Positions 7,747 to 16,665 of a DNA stretch of 62,092 bases are shown here, one piece after another (the stretch's first letter is position 1; each line of letters begins with the position of its first letter). Location: positions 1 to 62,092 of the forward strand of contig DXDG01000024.1 in NCBI GenBank assembly GCA_019115605.1, written 5' to 3'. The translations under genes were made by a program, and so were the position numbers. This DNA is from Candidatus Alistipes faecigallinarum. Lineage in GTDB: Bacteria; Bacteroidota; Bacteroidia; Bacteroidales; Rikenellaceae. The notes beneath the pieces are model-generated. The model was given only the letters and a program-made list of their open reading frames with translations, had not been told where the DNA came from and did no database searches.

Positions 7747-8931
7747 TCAGGGCTCCGGCTTGCCGAGCGGTTCGAGCGCCCTGTGCGTAAAGGCGATGTG
7801 GGCCGGGATGTCGCCCGTCTCGACCGCCCACCTCTTCCTGCCGTAGGGAGTGAAGCAGTAGAGCGTCCCCGGGGAGACGTAGTCCCGGGCATCCGTCACG
7901 AAGATCTCGTGCGTCTCGGGATTGACCGCCACACCGTACGGAATGGCGATCTTCTGCTCGGTGCCGTCGGTGATGAAGTTGCGCGTAACGACCTTCCTGG
8001 TCCGGACATTGACGATGGCATAGCTGATCGAATTGCGCTGCGTGTGGTAGTTCCATTCGGTACTGTAGAGGTAGAGTGAATCGCCGCAGACGGTCATTTC
8101 GCTGTTTGGCAGCAGCTTGAACTCGTCGACGACCTCGTCCGTCGCGCTGTCGATGACGTAGGTCCGCGACGGGACATCGTAGTAGTCGCCGCGCGACGAG
8201 ACCCAGATCTGTCCGTACCGGTCGAGCTCCAGCCGGTGGAGGTTGACCGCCACGTCGATCTTCTTCACCTCGCGGAACGTGTCGAGGTCGATGACCGATA
8301 CCGTGCGGTCGTAATTGGGAACGCGGTATCCGCCCGAGTTGGCGACGTAGAGCTTCTTCCCGACGATGACCATCTCTTCGGGCTGATAGCCCACCGTGCA
8401 GGTGTCGATGACCCGGAGGCTTGCCGTGTCGATCTTCGCTACATAGCCCAGGCGGGCATTGGGGTCGATCTGTACCGGCCCGGCATACGAGCTGACGTAG
8501 GCGTAGCGGTCCCTGAAGACGATGTAGCGGCAGTTCGGGATGGAGATCTGCGTGATGTGGCGGGCGGTCGCAACGTCCATCACCTCGACGAAGTGCGAAC
8601 AGTTGATCACGGCATAGAGTTTTCCGCCGTAGATCTGCAGGTCGTTGCCCACGTCGCCCAGCTCCTTCACCACGCCCGGGTTGCGCTCGGCGTAGATGTT
8701 CTTCGTGTAGACGCCCGTGGCGTAGTCGAAATAGTCGAGCGTGGCCTTGTTGCTGCCCATGTTGCCCTCGTTGAGCAGAAAGAATCCGCGGATCCGGCCT
8801 TCGGGACCGTTCGGATCCGTAACGTCGGTGGAGGTCGAGGGGACGATCGGCTCCTCCTTGCGGCAGGCTGCCAGCAGTGTGGCCGCCGCAAGTGCGAGGA
8901 GCAACGTGCGGAAGATCTGTCGGTGTGTCAT
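7747..8931 (-). CDS. btuG: YncE-like beta-propeller lipoprotein, BtuG-like
   Basis: A 394-residue lipoprotein: the signal peptide ends in LLAAC, followed by a short acidic linker. The rest is a propeller (FLLNEGNMGSNKATLDYFDY, VGNDLQIYGGKLYAVINCSH, SIPNCRYIVFRDRYAYVSSY). In Bacteroides, BtuG is a surface propeller lipoprotein that binds cobalamin and caps BtuB. Its place immediately after a BtuB-like receptor and behind a cobalamin riboswitch supports the same role. I choose the ATG at 8931, which overlaps the receptor's stop codon as ATGA (translational coupling). An in-frame ATG at 8940 is less likely. It is the last gene of the operon. The symbol rests on family and context. Confidence 0.82.
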   Translation of the reverse strand: MTHRQIFRTLLLALAAATLLAACRKEEPIVPSTSTDVTDPNGPEGRIRGFFLLNEGNMGSNKATLDYFDYATGVYTKNIYAERNPGVVKELGDVGNDLQIYGGKLYAVINCSHFVEVMDVATARHITQISIPNCRYIVFRDRYAYVSSYAGPVQIDPNARLGYVAKIDTASLRVIDTCTVGYQPEEMVIVGKKLYVANSGGYRVPNYDRTVSVIDLDTFREVKKIDVAVNLHRLELDRYGQIWVSSRGDYYDVPSRTYVIDSATDEVVDEFKLLPNSEMTVCGDSLYLYSTEWNYHTQRNSISYAIVNVRTRKVVTRNFITDGTEQKIAIPYGVAVNPETHEIFVTDARDYVSPGTLYCFTPYGRKRWAVETGDIPAHIAFTHRALEPLGKPEP

Positions 8932-10976
8932 AATGTCCAACTGATGATGATTTTTACGTTAGTGCCCGGCATCGGATAGCATTGTACGACTTCGTATTGC
9001 TGGTTGAGGAGGTTGTTCACCTCGACGGAGGCGCGCAGCTGCGAACGGCGCAGGCGGAAGTCCTTCGACAGGGCCAGATCGCTCGTGTACCAGGCCAGGG
9101 CGTGGTTCTCCGGGATATTGGCCGAGGATTCGTAACGCTCGCCGGTATAGATGAAGCTGTAGTTGAGGCTCCAGTCGCCGAGGCTCAATCCGACGACGGC
9201 CGATCCGCTGTGCCACGGGACGTAGGGGATCTGCCCGCCGTAGTAGGGGCTGGTGCGGTCGGTAAGGTCCCGGGCTCGCTGGTAGGTGTAGCTCATGCGG
9301 CAGTCGATGTCGAGCCGACCGAAACGCATGGAGCCGTTCACGACGGCGTCCGTGCCGCGGATCTCGACATGGCCCAGGTTGACCATGGTCCACTGGAACT
9401 GATTCGACGTCGGCATGGCGATGATCTTGTCGTCAACCAGGTTGTAGTAGGCGTCCAGAGTCGCCTCGAACCGCCGGAACCGGCGCTCCGGCCACGCCTT
9501 GGCGTAGGTCGCCCCGAGGTTGTACTGCGTGGTGTATTCGGGCTTGAGGTATTTGTTGCCGATAAACGTGTAGTAGAGGTCGTTGAGCGTGGGCATGCGG
9601 AAGATCCGCTTGTAGAAGGCCCGCAGCGCGAGGTCCACCCCGCGCAGGGGCCTGTACTGCGCCACGACGGTGGGGGTGAGGACATGGCGGTTGGCGGCGG
9701 CGGCTCCGCTCTCGCGTGCCGAGTCGTCGACAAAGGTGTAAAGCAGGCTGCCCTGAAGGGTTATCCGGTCGAAGTGGAAGGTGGTCGCCAAAGCCGCCAG
9801 CGAGGTGAAGCGCGACGGGTAGACGAAGTTCACCAGGTCGGCGTCGAGCGTGTTGTACTGCAGGTCGGTCGTCAGGTTGAGGTCCCACCATGCGAAGAGC
9901 GTGAATTCGTGGGCTGCCGAGAGGTAGGCCTCCTGCTGGTAATAGTGGTTGTCCACGTACATCGTCGTTACGTCGAGCCGCGGATCGGAGAGATAGTGCA
10001 GGTAGTCGTAGGCATACTTGGCGTTCACGGACAGGCGGTACCACCCGTCCGATGCCTTGTTGAGCGATCCCTGCAGGAAGAAGTTCGTGTCCCACTGCCG
10101 GTCCTCGTGGCGGAACTTGCCCGGCTCCTCGCGGACGAAGGCCCCCGGATAGCCGCGCTCGGAGTTGTAGAAGTAGGCCTTGGCGCGCCAGCTGCCGTTG
10201 CGGATCCGGCCGAAGAGCCCCTCTTCGATGCGCAGGGCCCGCACGTCGCCGTTGCGCCGCACGGCGGTCGTGTCGTAACCGTCGGCCTTGACATAGGAGA
10301 ATCGGTAACGTCCGGTCGTATGGAGAAATTCCGCATTGAGCGAGTTGGAGATCCTTTCGCCGATCCGCTGCTCGTAGAGCACCGAGGGGTTCACCGTGCC
10401 GAACGAACCACCCTTGAGGATCAGCTTGAGGTTGTGGCGCCGGCCGTCGCGGAACTCCGGAATCCGGGTCTGGAGGTAGACCGCGCTGGCCGAGGCGTAG
10501 TCCTTGGCCGACTGTACGCCCGAGCTCTTCTGCCCGTTGTAGAGCGTTACGGCGGCCATGTTGTCGAGTGAATACCGTCCCAGGTCGATCTGCCCGTTCT
10601 GGGCATTCCCCAGCTGAATGCCGTCGTAGAAGATGCCGACGTGCTGCGAGCCCAGGCTGCGGACATTGACGGTTTTCAGGCCGCCGATGCCGCCGTAGTC
10701 CTTGATCTGCACGCCGGAGAAGTAGCGGATGGCATCCGCCACGGAGTGTGCGCTGAGGCGTTGCAGCGCGCTGCCGCTCAGCACCTGTGCCGGAATCACC
10801 TTCTCGGGCCGGAAGCTGCCGACGACGACCACCGAGTCGATGTGCTGCATCCGGTTCAGCCGGGCCGAATCCGGCGACTGCGCGAATGCAGCGGCAGCGC
10901 CCGCCCCCAGACCGGGGGCCAGGCACGCCGCTGCGGCAAGTAGCCGGTTCAGAATCCGTATCTTTCCCGTTTTCAC
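8928..10976 (-). CDS. btuB: TonB-dependent receptor, probable cobalamin transporter BtuB
   Basis: A 682-residue outer-membrane barrel with a signal peptide ending near AFAQ and a TonB-box-like stretch QHIDSVVVVGSF. The plug domain shows SVADAIRYFSGVQIKDYGG and NVRSLGSQHVGIFYDG. About 22 beta strands follow, ending in the aromatic IIISWTL. It has no SusC-type N-terminal carboxypeptidase-like domain, unlike the SusC at 18953. It probably imports corrinoids across the outer membrane using TonB energy. It begins 4 nt after the PKD lipoprotein gene and overlaps btuG by 4 nt. Substrate is inferred from the riboswitch and the BtuG-like partner. Confidence 0.88.
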   Translation of the reverse strand: MKTGKIRILNRLLAAAACLAPGLGAGAAAAFAQSPDSARLNRMQHIDSVVVVGSFRPEKVIPAQVLSGSALQRLSAHSVADAIRYFSGVQIKDYGGIGGLKTVNVRSLGSQHVGIFYDGIQLGNAQNGQIDLGRYSLDNMAAVTLYNGQKSSGVQSAKDYASASAVYLQTRIPEFRDGRRHNLKLILKGGSFGTVNPSVLYEQRIGERISNSLNAEFLHTTGRYRFSYVKADGYDTTAVRRNGDVRALRIEEGLFGRIRNGSWRAKAYFYNSERGYPGAFVREEPGKFRHEDRQWDTNFFLQGSLNKASDGWYRLSVNAKYAYDYLHYLSDPRLDVTTMYVDNHYYQQEAYLSAAHEFTLFAWWDLNLTTDLQYNTLDADLVNFVYPSRFTSLAALATTFHFDRITLQGSLLYTFVDDSARESGAAAANRHVLTPTVVAQYRPLRGVDLALRAFYKRIFRMPTLNDLYYTFIGNKYLKPEYTTQYNLGATYAKAWPERRFRRFEATLDAYYNLVDDKIIAMPTSNQFQWTMVNLGHVEIRGTDAVVNGSMRFGRLDIDCRMSYTYQRARDLTDRTSPYYGGQIPYVPWHSGSAVVGLSLGDWSLNYSFIYTGERYESSANIPENHALAWYTSDLALSKDFRLRRSQLRASVEVNNLLNQQYEVVQCYPMPGTNVKIIISWTL

Positions 10977-10980
10977 CCGC

Positions 10981-12699
10981 TTATCTGCTCATGTTGAAGT
11001 CCCGGACGCCGAAGACCTCGGTCGAGACCTCGCCGATCCAGCCGCACTGCTGGTTCAGGGCCACCTGCACCTTCACGAAGTCGATGTATTTCAGGTTGGC
11101 CTCCTTCCCGTCGAAGGTTACCGCGTGGGCGATCTTGAAGTGGTTGTCGGCCGGAGAGGCTCCCTGGTTGTCATCGTCGGTAAGGCGGTCCACCGGGCTG
11201 AAGTTGTCGGCGTATCCCCATTCGAAGGAGGGATTGACCCAGTAGGTGCCGTTCCCCGACTGGTCGTAGCTGCGCGACTGGAGACATGGACCCCGCAGTG
11301 TGTAGCTGTCGGCGGCCACCCAGGCCGGATAGTAGTAGTCCTGCCGGTGGAAGGCGCCGAGGTATTCGATCTCGCCGCTTCTGCCCCGGTTGTCCGTCCA
11401 CGGGACGTTCATCTTTGGAGCCGACGGACGGTGATAGGTTACGGCGTAGTCCTGGATGGTCTCCTCCTTGCCGTACTCCGATCCGCGGAGTTCGTACCAG
11501 GTGTCGTTGGGCAGCCCGTCGCCGTTTTCGTCCTGCATGACCCAGACGATGCCCGGTTCCGAGGAGCCGTCGAAGGCGTTGCCCGTGATGGCGATGTCGT
11601 AGTCACCCGAGTTGTCGATGCTGTGGTCGAATCCGACGACGAGGTATCCGCCGAAGCCGCCCAGCGAGACGTATCTCTTCTGCGCCAGAGACTCTTCCGC
11701 ATAGGCGCAGGCCTCGTCCATGGTGGTCGCCGAGTAGTATTCGTTGACGAACTGCCCGGGTGCCGGGAGAAACTCGTAGACCTTGTTGCAGCCGGCCTGG
11801 CTGGCCCCCGTACGCGGACGGTAGTAGCTCCCTTCGGGCGGGCAGACCTTCACCGTGAGCAGCTGCGTGGCCGTGAGGTATGCGTTGCGCATCTCGAGCC
11901 TGACGGCATGCGACCCCTCGTGTTCGGCCTTGAAGGCATATTCGGGGCGTTCGCCCTGCTGGACAACCTCACCGTCTACACTCCACGTATAGACGGCGTC
12001 GAACGCATGCGTGATATCCAGCGCCCGCAGCCGGATCGTTCGTCCTGCGGCTACGTTGTATGCGGTCTGCTCGAAGCTCCACGAGAAGTCGACCTCCGAG
12101 GCCGTGCGGACGTGGACCGTAAATTCGACGGCATCCTCACCGTCTTCGTTGCTGGTCTCCAGCCGCAGGCGGTAGTCGCCGGGCCGGGTGGCGGTGAAGA
12201 GGTAGTTCTGCCCGGTGCCGACCGTCTTCCCGTCGAGGATCCAGCGGAAGGAGGTTTCGAGCGTTGAGGCAACCTGCGGCCGGAGTGCCAGCTCCGAGCC
12301 GAGCAGCAGGGTGAACCCCTTGTCGGCTCCCGGCAGGGTGATCGTCGGCGGTGTCAGATCGAGCACGTCGATGCGCAGCTCCTCCTCGTCCGTGCCTCCG
12401 CGTGCGGTTACCGTCAGGGTGATGTAGTAGCTTCCGCTCCGTTCCGTGCGAAAGCGCAGAACGGGCTCCTCTCCGAGCAGCTCCTTGTCCATCCGCCAGG
12501 CGAAGGTGGCATCGTCGGCGTTCTTGTACGTCGGACGGATCTCGATCTCGCGTCCGCTCTTGACCGTATAGATCGAGGTCGGGCTGTCGAGTGTGATCTC
12601 GGGGGGTGCGGGCCGCGGCGGGGTGTCGTCGTTTTTGCTGCAGCCGGCCGTGAGGAGGATCACAAGGAGTGCGGCAATGTGTCCAAGGTATCGTTTCAT
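10981..12699 (-). CDS. PKD-like surface lipoprotein of the B12 locus
   Basis: A 572-residue lipoprotein (signal peptide ending LLTAGCSKND). Three PKD/Ig-like repeats follow: about residues 35-110, 115-195 and 200-285, each with a motif of the type YTWSVDG or FRWILDG and a closing RLE(T/M)xN. The C-terminal half (about 290-572) is a distinct domain containing GGFGGYLVVGFDHSIDNSG, NDTWYELRGSEYG and FDGKEANLKYIDFVKVQVAL. Such proteins occur next to BtuB in Bacteroidota and are candidate surface corrinoid-binding or docking proteins. No enzymatic motif is seen. It is second in the operon, after a 92-nt gap holding a strong hairpin. Confidence 0.78.
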   Translation of the reverse strand: MKRYLGHIAALLVILLTAGCSKNDDTPPRPAPPEITLDSPTSIYTVKSGREIEIRPTYKNADDATFAWRMDKELLGEEPVLRFRTERSGSYYITLTVTARGGTDEEELRIDVLDLTPPTITLPGADKGFTLLLGSELALRPQVASTLETSFRWILDGKTVGTGQNYLFTATRPGDYRLRLETSNEDGEDAVEFTVHVRTASEVDFSWSFEQTAYNVAAGRTIRLRALDITHAFDAVYTWSVDGEVVQQGERPEYAFKAEHEGSHAVRLEMRNAYLTATQLLTVKVCPPEGSYYRPRTGASQAGCNKVYEFLPAPGQFVNEYYSATTMDEACAYAEESLAQKRYVSLGGFGGYLVVGFDHSIDNSGDYDIAITGNAFDGSSEPGIVWVMQDENGDGLPNDTWYELRGSEYGKEETIQDYAVTYHRPSAPKMNVPWTDNRGRSGEIEYLGAFHRQDYYYPAWVAADSYTLRGPCLQSRSYDQSGNGTYWVNPSFEWGYADNFSPVDRLTDDDNQGASPADNHFKIAHAVTFDGKEANLKYIDFVKVQVALNQQCGWIGEVSTEVFGVRDFNMSR

Positions 12700-12724
12700 G
12701 GCTTGTTCATCTCGGTTTCTGAAA

Positions 12725-12780
12725 CGACCGATCCGGGGTCGCCGCCCGCAGGCGGCAACCCCGTTCGGCGGGATCGGTCG
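12725..12780 (-). other. Intercistronic hairpin inside the B12 operon
   Basis: Outer arms CGACCGATCC and GGATCGGTCG enclose a second GC-rich stem (GGGGTTGCCGCC with GGCGGCGACCCC on the minus strand). There is no T-run after it. It may act as a partial terminator, or as an mRNA processing or stability element that lets the first lipoprotein be made in excess. Confidence 0.6.
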
Positions 12781-12791
12781 ATGTCGGGTTG

Positions 12792-14687
12792 TCAGAATGC
12801 GGCCGTGAAGAAGACACCGGCCGGGAAGTGCGTGTAGTTCTGGTAGTCGGCAACCAAGACGGGTGCGCCCGAACGCAGGTCATATACCGAAATGTCGTTG
12901 GTGAGGAAGCTCCAGCCGTATCCCTTTATCGTGTTGTAATAGTACTCTCCGGTTACGGGATGTACGGCCGGCATGTTGTAGATGATGCCCCAGTTCGCGA
13001 TGTTCGACTTCACGTCGCCCAGCGTCTCCGTGGTGTTCGTGGCGAAGTTGTGGCGGTAGATCGTCGAGGTGTTGTTGCAGAAGTAGATCTCGTCGCCCTT
13101 GGCCGTGATGCCCGGAGTCGCACCCCAGCCCGAAGCGACGCCGCCTGCCGTCAGCGTATGTTTCTCCTGCTTGTAGTCCGAGACGGAGAGTTTGATGATC
13201 TGGGCGGGACTCGTCGAGCACGAAACCCAAAGACTGCCCGCTTCGTCGGCCTTGACCACGCCGGTTACGGTCCCTTCGAGCGAGATCTTCTCCGTGAGAA
13301 GGCCGTTTTCCAGTACGAGAATCGCCTTGCTGGCCGGGACAAAGACCTTGCTGCCGACGACGGCCATGCGGTTTTTCAGCGCCCCCTTCGTCTCGGCCAC
13401 TGCCTTAAGCGTGCGCGAGTCGAGGTCGAGCGTCCAGATGCCGGCATTGTCGCGGATGTAGGCCGTGCGGCCTACGACAGCCACGTGCGACGGCCAGGAG
13501 AGGCCCGGCAGCTCCTCCTTGCCGAACTTGGCGGTATTCTTGAGCGTCCGGGCGTCGGTTTCCACCAGGATGCCGTCGTTGCCGCCGTTCTGCGAAACGA
13601 CATAGAGCCTTTCACCGCTGATGAAGAGATCCTGCGCCACGTTGCCCAGCTCCGAGCCGTTCATGCGCCAGTAGGCGTAGTTGATCACCTGCCCGCCGGC
13701 CGTGATGTAGATGATCGAGCCGTTGTCCGAGGAGAGGTTGCCTTCGTTGAGTACGAACGTTCCTTTCGGATCGGAGAAGTCCACGGCGCAGATGCGGGCC
13801 GAAGCCAGGGCGGTCTCTCCCTTGGCGCCGATGGCGACCAGCGAGAGGATGCCTTCCGTATAGTAGGTGCCGCCGAATGCGGGTGCCGTTACCGTGACGG
13901 TCCGGTCATTCGGGTTGATCCGGGCCGACCATCCCTGCGGGAGGTTCATCAGATCCACGGCCGTCACGCTGCCCGTGAACGGCAGGGTCCGCGTCTCGCC
14001 GAAGGCGAACAGGAAGTAGTTCTCCACGTTGGTGGCGCCGCGGGGCAGCTTCTCGGGAAAGACGAATGCGAATCCCGATGCCGAGACCTTGGGGATTACG
14101 ATGGTCGTCTTGCCGTCGGCAAGCGTGAAGACCACCTCCGTTTCGCCGTCCTTGACATCGGAGAAGATCGAGTCGCCGTCCGTACCTTCGGCCTTGACGC
14201 CCATCGAACTCCACGATGCGCCGCCGTTGGTGGACATCTCCCACTCCTTCGTCTCGGGGTTGATGCGCAGCTGCGGGGTTACGCCATCCGTGCCTTCGGC
14301 CTTGATTTTCCGGCCGTCCACCTCGATGATCGTCCCGTCGAGCGCCCAGTAGTAGAGCCCGTCCTCATCCTTTACGACCGAGAGAGCTGGGGCGTTGGCA
14401 CCGTCCTTTCCGTTGGAGATCGTTGCCGTCGTTCCGTCGGAGAAGTGGATCGTGTAGCCGTCGGCGCCCTTGTCCACCGAGCTGATCGTAACGCTCTTCT
14501 GCAGGGCCTCGACCACCTTGCGCAGGGACTCGAGATCGGAATTGGCCTGCTTTGCGGCCTTTTCCATCGCCTCCACGCGGCCGTCGAGGCTGTTTACGGC
14601 GCTCCACAACTCCTTGTCGTCGTACGAGCAGCTCCAGGTTGCAACGCCGATGAGGGCGATTGCCAGAAGGGTAAATAGTTTTTTCAT
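12792..14687 (-). CDS. DUF4988/DUF5074-type beta-propeller lipoprotein, candidate B12-binding surface protein
   Basis: A 631-residue lipoprotein with signal peptide ending GVATWSC. Residues about 25-75 form a coiled coil (LDGRVEAMEKAAKQANSDLE). A run of short collagen-like/intramolecular-chaperone repeats (GADGYTIHFSDG, GKDGANAPALSVV, AEGTDGVTPQLRI) follows, typical of DUF4988 stalks. From about 290 on it is a propeller with FVLNEGNLSSDNGSIIYI, SGERLYVVSQNGGND and NWGIIYNMPAVHPVTGEYYY, related to the propeller of the BtuG-like gene at the other end of the operon. First gene after the cobalamin riboswitch. Likely a surface ligand-capture protein on an extended stalk; corrinoid binding is an inference. 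Confidence 0.8.
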   Translation of the reverse strand: MKKLFTLLAIALIGVATWSCSYDDKELWSAVNSLDGRVEAMEKAAKQANSDLESLRKVVEALQKSVTISSVDKGADGYTIHFSDGTTATISNGKDGANAPALSVVKDEDGLYYWALDGTIIEVDGRKIKAEGTDGVTPQLRINPETKEWEMSTNGGASWSSMGVKAEGTDGDSIFSDVKDGETEVVFTLADGKTTIVIPKVSASGFAFVFPEKLPRGATNVENYFLFAFGETRTLPFTGSVTAVDLMNLPQGWSARINPNDRTVTVTAPAFGGTYYTEGILSLVAIGAKGETALASARICAVDFSDPKGTFVLNEGNLSSDNGSIIYITAGGQVINYAYWRMNGSELGNVAQDLFISGERLYVVSQNGGNDGILVETDARTLKNTAKFGKEELPGLSWPSHVAVVGRTAYIRDNAGIWTLDLDSRTLKAVAETKGALKNRMAVVGSKVFVPASKAILVLENGLLTEKISLEGTVTGVVKADEAGSLWVSCSTSPAQIIKLSVSDYKQEKHTLTAGGVASGWGATPGITAKGDEIYFCNNTSTIYRHNFATNTTETLGDVKSNIANWGIIYNMPAVHPVTGEYYYNTIKGYGWSFLTNDISVYDLRSGAPVLVADYQNYTHFPAGVFFTAAF

Positions 14688-14726
14688 GTCTGTTATTGTT
14701 TAATTGGGTGATTTCCGTACGGCACG

Positions 14727-14759
14727 AAAAAGGCCCGTCCGGAGAGCGGCTTCCCGGGC
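14727..14759 (-). terminator. Terminator in the B12 operon leader
   Basis: GCCCG/CGGGC arms (14755-14759 with 14733-14737) followed on the minus strand by C and TTTTT at 14727-14731, 40 nt before the first ATG. It could be the output terminator of the riboswitch, although more than 200 nt separates them. Confidence 0.5.
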
Positions 14760-14975
14760 AGGCATGGCGGCGGAGGCGATATGAAGATGCGTGCGGAATC
14801 TTTCTCCGCACGGCAGTCGATCGGTCCGATATGTCGTATCTCTCGCGTCATTCGAATCACTTGAGGTGACTGCACGACGGGAATACGGCAAAATCAAAAC
14901 GGAAAGGGTGCGTTGGGAAAACGTCGACCGAGCCATTCGATTCCAACCCGAAACCCGCGGGTGCAAATCATCTGC

Positions 14976-15149
14976 TATGGCAGGTCTTCTGACTTGTCCC
15001 GTTTATCACGCCTTCCCGGTATAACCCAGTGGCAAAGAGAGCGATAAACGACTTCTCCCGAAGGAGGGGACTTACAGCAGCGAGTACTGTCCCGGATTTT
15101 CACCGGGTTCCCTTTTCATCCCGTCCGGCAGACCGGACGCGAACCATAA
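14976..15149 (-). promoter_or_regulatory. Cobalamin (AdoCbl-class) riboswitch
   Basis: The minus strand carries the conserved cobalamin aptamer parts in order: AAAAGGGAACCCGGTG followed by AAAATCCGGG, then GACAGTACTCGC and GCTGTAAGTCC, the B12 box GCCACTG at 15027-15033, and GGGAAGGCG followed by AGTCAGAAGACCTGCC. It lies between a TATCTTTG promoter and the first lipoprotein gene, so it controls the whole four-gene uptake operon; corrinoid binding should reduce expression. Ends are approximate. Confidence 0.93.
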
Positions 15150-15154
15150 CGGTG

Positions 15155-15162
15155 CAAAGATA
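15155..15162 (-). promoter_or_regulatory. -7 box of the B12 operon
   Basis: TATCTTTG on the minus strand a few bases before the riboswitch aptamer. No good -33 TTTG at the usual spacing; the upstream region is a run of A and T. Confidence 0.65.
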
Positions 15163-15214
15163 GTGTTTTTTTTCTCTCGTTGTTATAAAAATAACAAAAA
15201 ATATTCGGGAAGCC

Positions 15215-15382
15215 TCATGCCGATGTGGCGCGTTTCCGCTGCCTTCGCCGCAAAACAAAAACCGCGCGCAGCAGGGAGAACAGCAGAATCATCAGCATTG
15301 CGATCGTTCCCGTTTGGTTGGTTGCTTCTTTTGATTCGGCGTGATCGGAACCGCCGGTTCCGGCCGCATCGTCCCTCGTCTT
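15215..15382 (-). pseudogene. Remnant of a membrane-anchored protein C-terminus
   Basis: A 55-codon minus-strand reading frame begins right after a stop codon and has no plausible start. It encodes a small-residue, charged linker (DDAAGTGGSDHAESKEATNQ), then a hydrophobic helix (GTIAMLMILLFSLLRAVFVL) and a basic end (RRRQRKRATSA). Linker, helix and arginine-rich tail is the classic end of a surface or exported protein anchored by its C-terminus. The rest of the gene is absent. Large chelatase-like (CobN-type) proteins of B12/haem loci can carry such tails, so this may be left from a lost locus member; that is speculative. Confidence 0.4.
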
Positions 15383-15480
15383 TCACTCTTCTGATTGGCT
15401 GCAAGAAAGCAGTCTTCTACCCTTAACCCTCCGACGAAAATGGACTCTGCGACCGGTTTACCGGCGGCCGATTGAACGCC

Positions 15481-16554
15481 TCAATCCGTTATTTCGATGC
15501 TGACCTCGGTGTAATAGACGCCCGAGCGAATGTAGAACGGATAGCTTTTTCCCCGTGCGGCCTTCGGATCCGTAATGCGGACGCTCACCTTTCCGGGTTC
15601 CTCTTCTTCATATTGCAGTTCATGGCTCTTTCCTGCCGCGAATTCACACTTTTCACGAACCTCCGCAAGGTCAATGACCGTCGTGCGGTCGCCAGCAAGC
15701 GATACGCCGTATATCCGTTTCCACTGTGGCAGACCGTGCCCTTCGGGCTTGTGCATCGTGTAGCGGAGGTGTGCGCCGACAATCTTTCCGCCGTCGTAAA
15801 GCCAGTCGGCAAGATATGCCCGGGCATAATCCGACTCGATTGCAAGGCCCCATTTCCCCGAGGGAAACTCCTTGAGCGACACATCCTTGCAGATGAAGTA
15901 GCCGTGACGGAGCTGTGCGTCCGTGCGATCCGTGAATCCGTCGAGCCGCAGCTCTCCCAGCTCTTCGACACCGCTCACGGGTCCGACATCGACCATCGAG
16001 TAGCGGTTGGCGCCCGCAAAGCGGTGCTCGGCGTCGAGGTAAAGCGCCTGGGCGAAAAGCGTTCGGCCGTTGTTCTCGTCATAGAGGTCGAGCGGCGTCC
16101 CCAGCAGGGGCTTCTCCCGGCGAGTCATCTCCAGCTCGAAATCGATGCGCTCCTCCTTTCCGGCAACGATTGTCCGGCTGGCGGCCCAGATGCGGTAGTT
16201 GTCGTCATCGAGTCGCTCGTAGATCACGAACGAAAGGAAGCGGTTCCCCTTTTTCAGCCACTTGTCGTACGGGAGCCTGTAGACGATCTCCCCGTCGGCC
16301 TGTGTAACCGTGCGGTCCGTCGGCGGCGTGTTGCGGTTCTTTTCGAACTTTTCGTAACCGGTCTCGTCGTAGATCAGTATGGGAATGCCTCCCAGCGAAT
16401 TTCCCTTTTCATCCTGCACCCGGATGCGTACGACGGCATCTTTGCCCCGGGCCGGATGATGTTCTCCCTCTTTTTTGCAGCCGGTCGCGAGCAGCGCGAT
16501 GCCGGCAAGTACAAGAATCAGGGTTGTAATCGTTGAAACGGTTGTTTTTCTCAT
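15481..16554 (-). CDS. Lipoprotein of unknown function (possibly DUF5036)
   Basis: A 357-residue lipoprotein with lipobox ALLATGC. The N-terminal third (about 40-120) resembles a prealbumin-like strand sandwich (VVRIRVQDEKGNSLGGIPIL, then DGEIVYRLPYDKWLKKG). The middle contains DLYDENNGRTLFAQALYLD and the end ITDPKAARGKSYPFYIRSG. I recognise no catalytic motif. Size and style recall the DUF5036 family of Bacteroidota, not confirmed. It is a single gene with its own TATTTTTG box, separated from the riboswitch region by the remnant above. Confidence 0.7.
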   Translation of the reverse strand: MRKTTVSTITTLILVLAGIALLATGCKKEGEHHPARGKDAVVRIRVQDEKGNSLGGIPILIYDETGYEKFEKNRNTPPTDRTVTQADGEIVYRLPYDKWLKKGNRFLSFVIYERLDDDNYRIWAASRTIVAGKEERIDFELEMTRREKPLLGTPLDLYDENNGRTLFAQALYLDAEHRFAGANRYSMVDVGPVSGVEELGELRLDGFTDRTDAQLRHGYFICKDVSLKEFPSGKWGLAIESDYARAYLADWLYDGGKIVGAHLRYTMHKPEGHGLPQWKRIYGVSLAGDRTTVIDLAEVREKCEFAAGKSHELQYEEEEPGKVSVRITDPKAARGKSYPFYIRSGVYYTEVSIEITD

Positions 16555-16655
16555 TTTCTTTCTGTGGTATTGTTGTATTTAAGGATCCGCTCTGTCTCCC
16601 GTCCGGTATTCGGCCGGGCTGCTGCGGCAACCCGCTGCGGGTTGTTTTCCGATTG

Positions 16656-16663
16656 CAAAAATA
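16656..16663 (-). promoter_or_regulatory. -7 box of the lipoprotein gene
   Basis: TATTTTTG on the minus strand. It coincides with the T-run of the preceding terminator, so the end of one transcript overlaps the promoter of the next. Confidence 0.5.
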
Positions 16664-16665
16664 GA

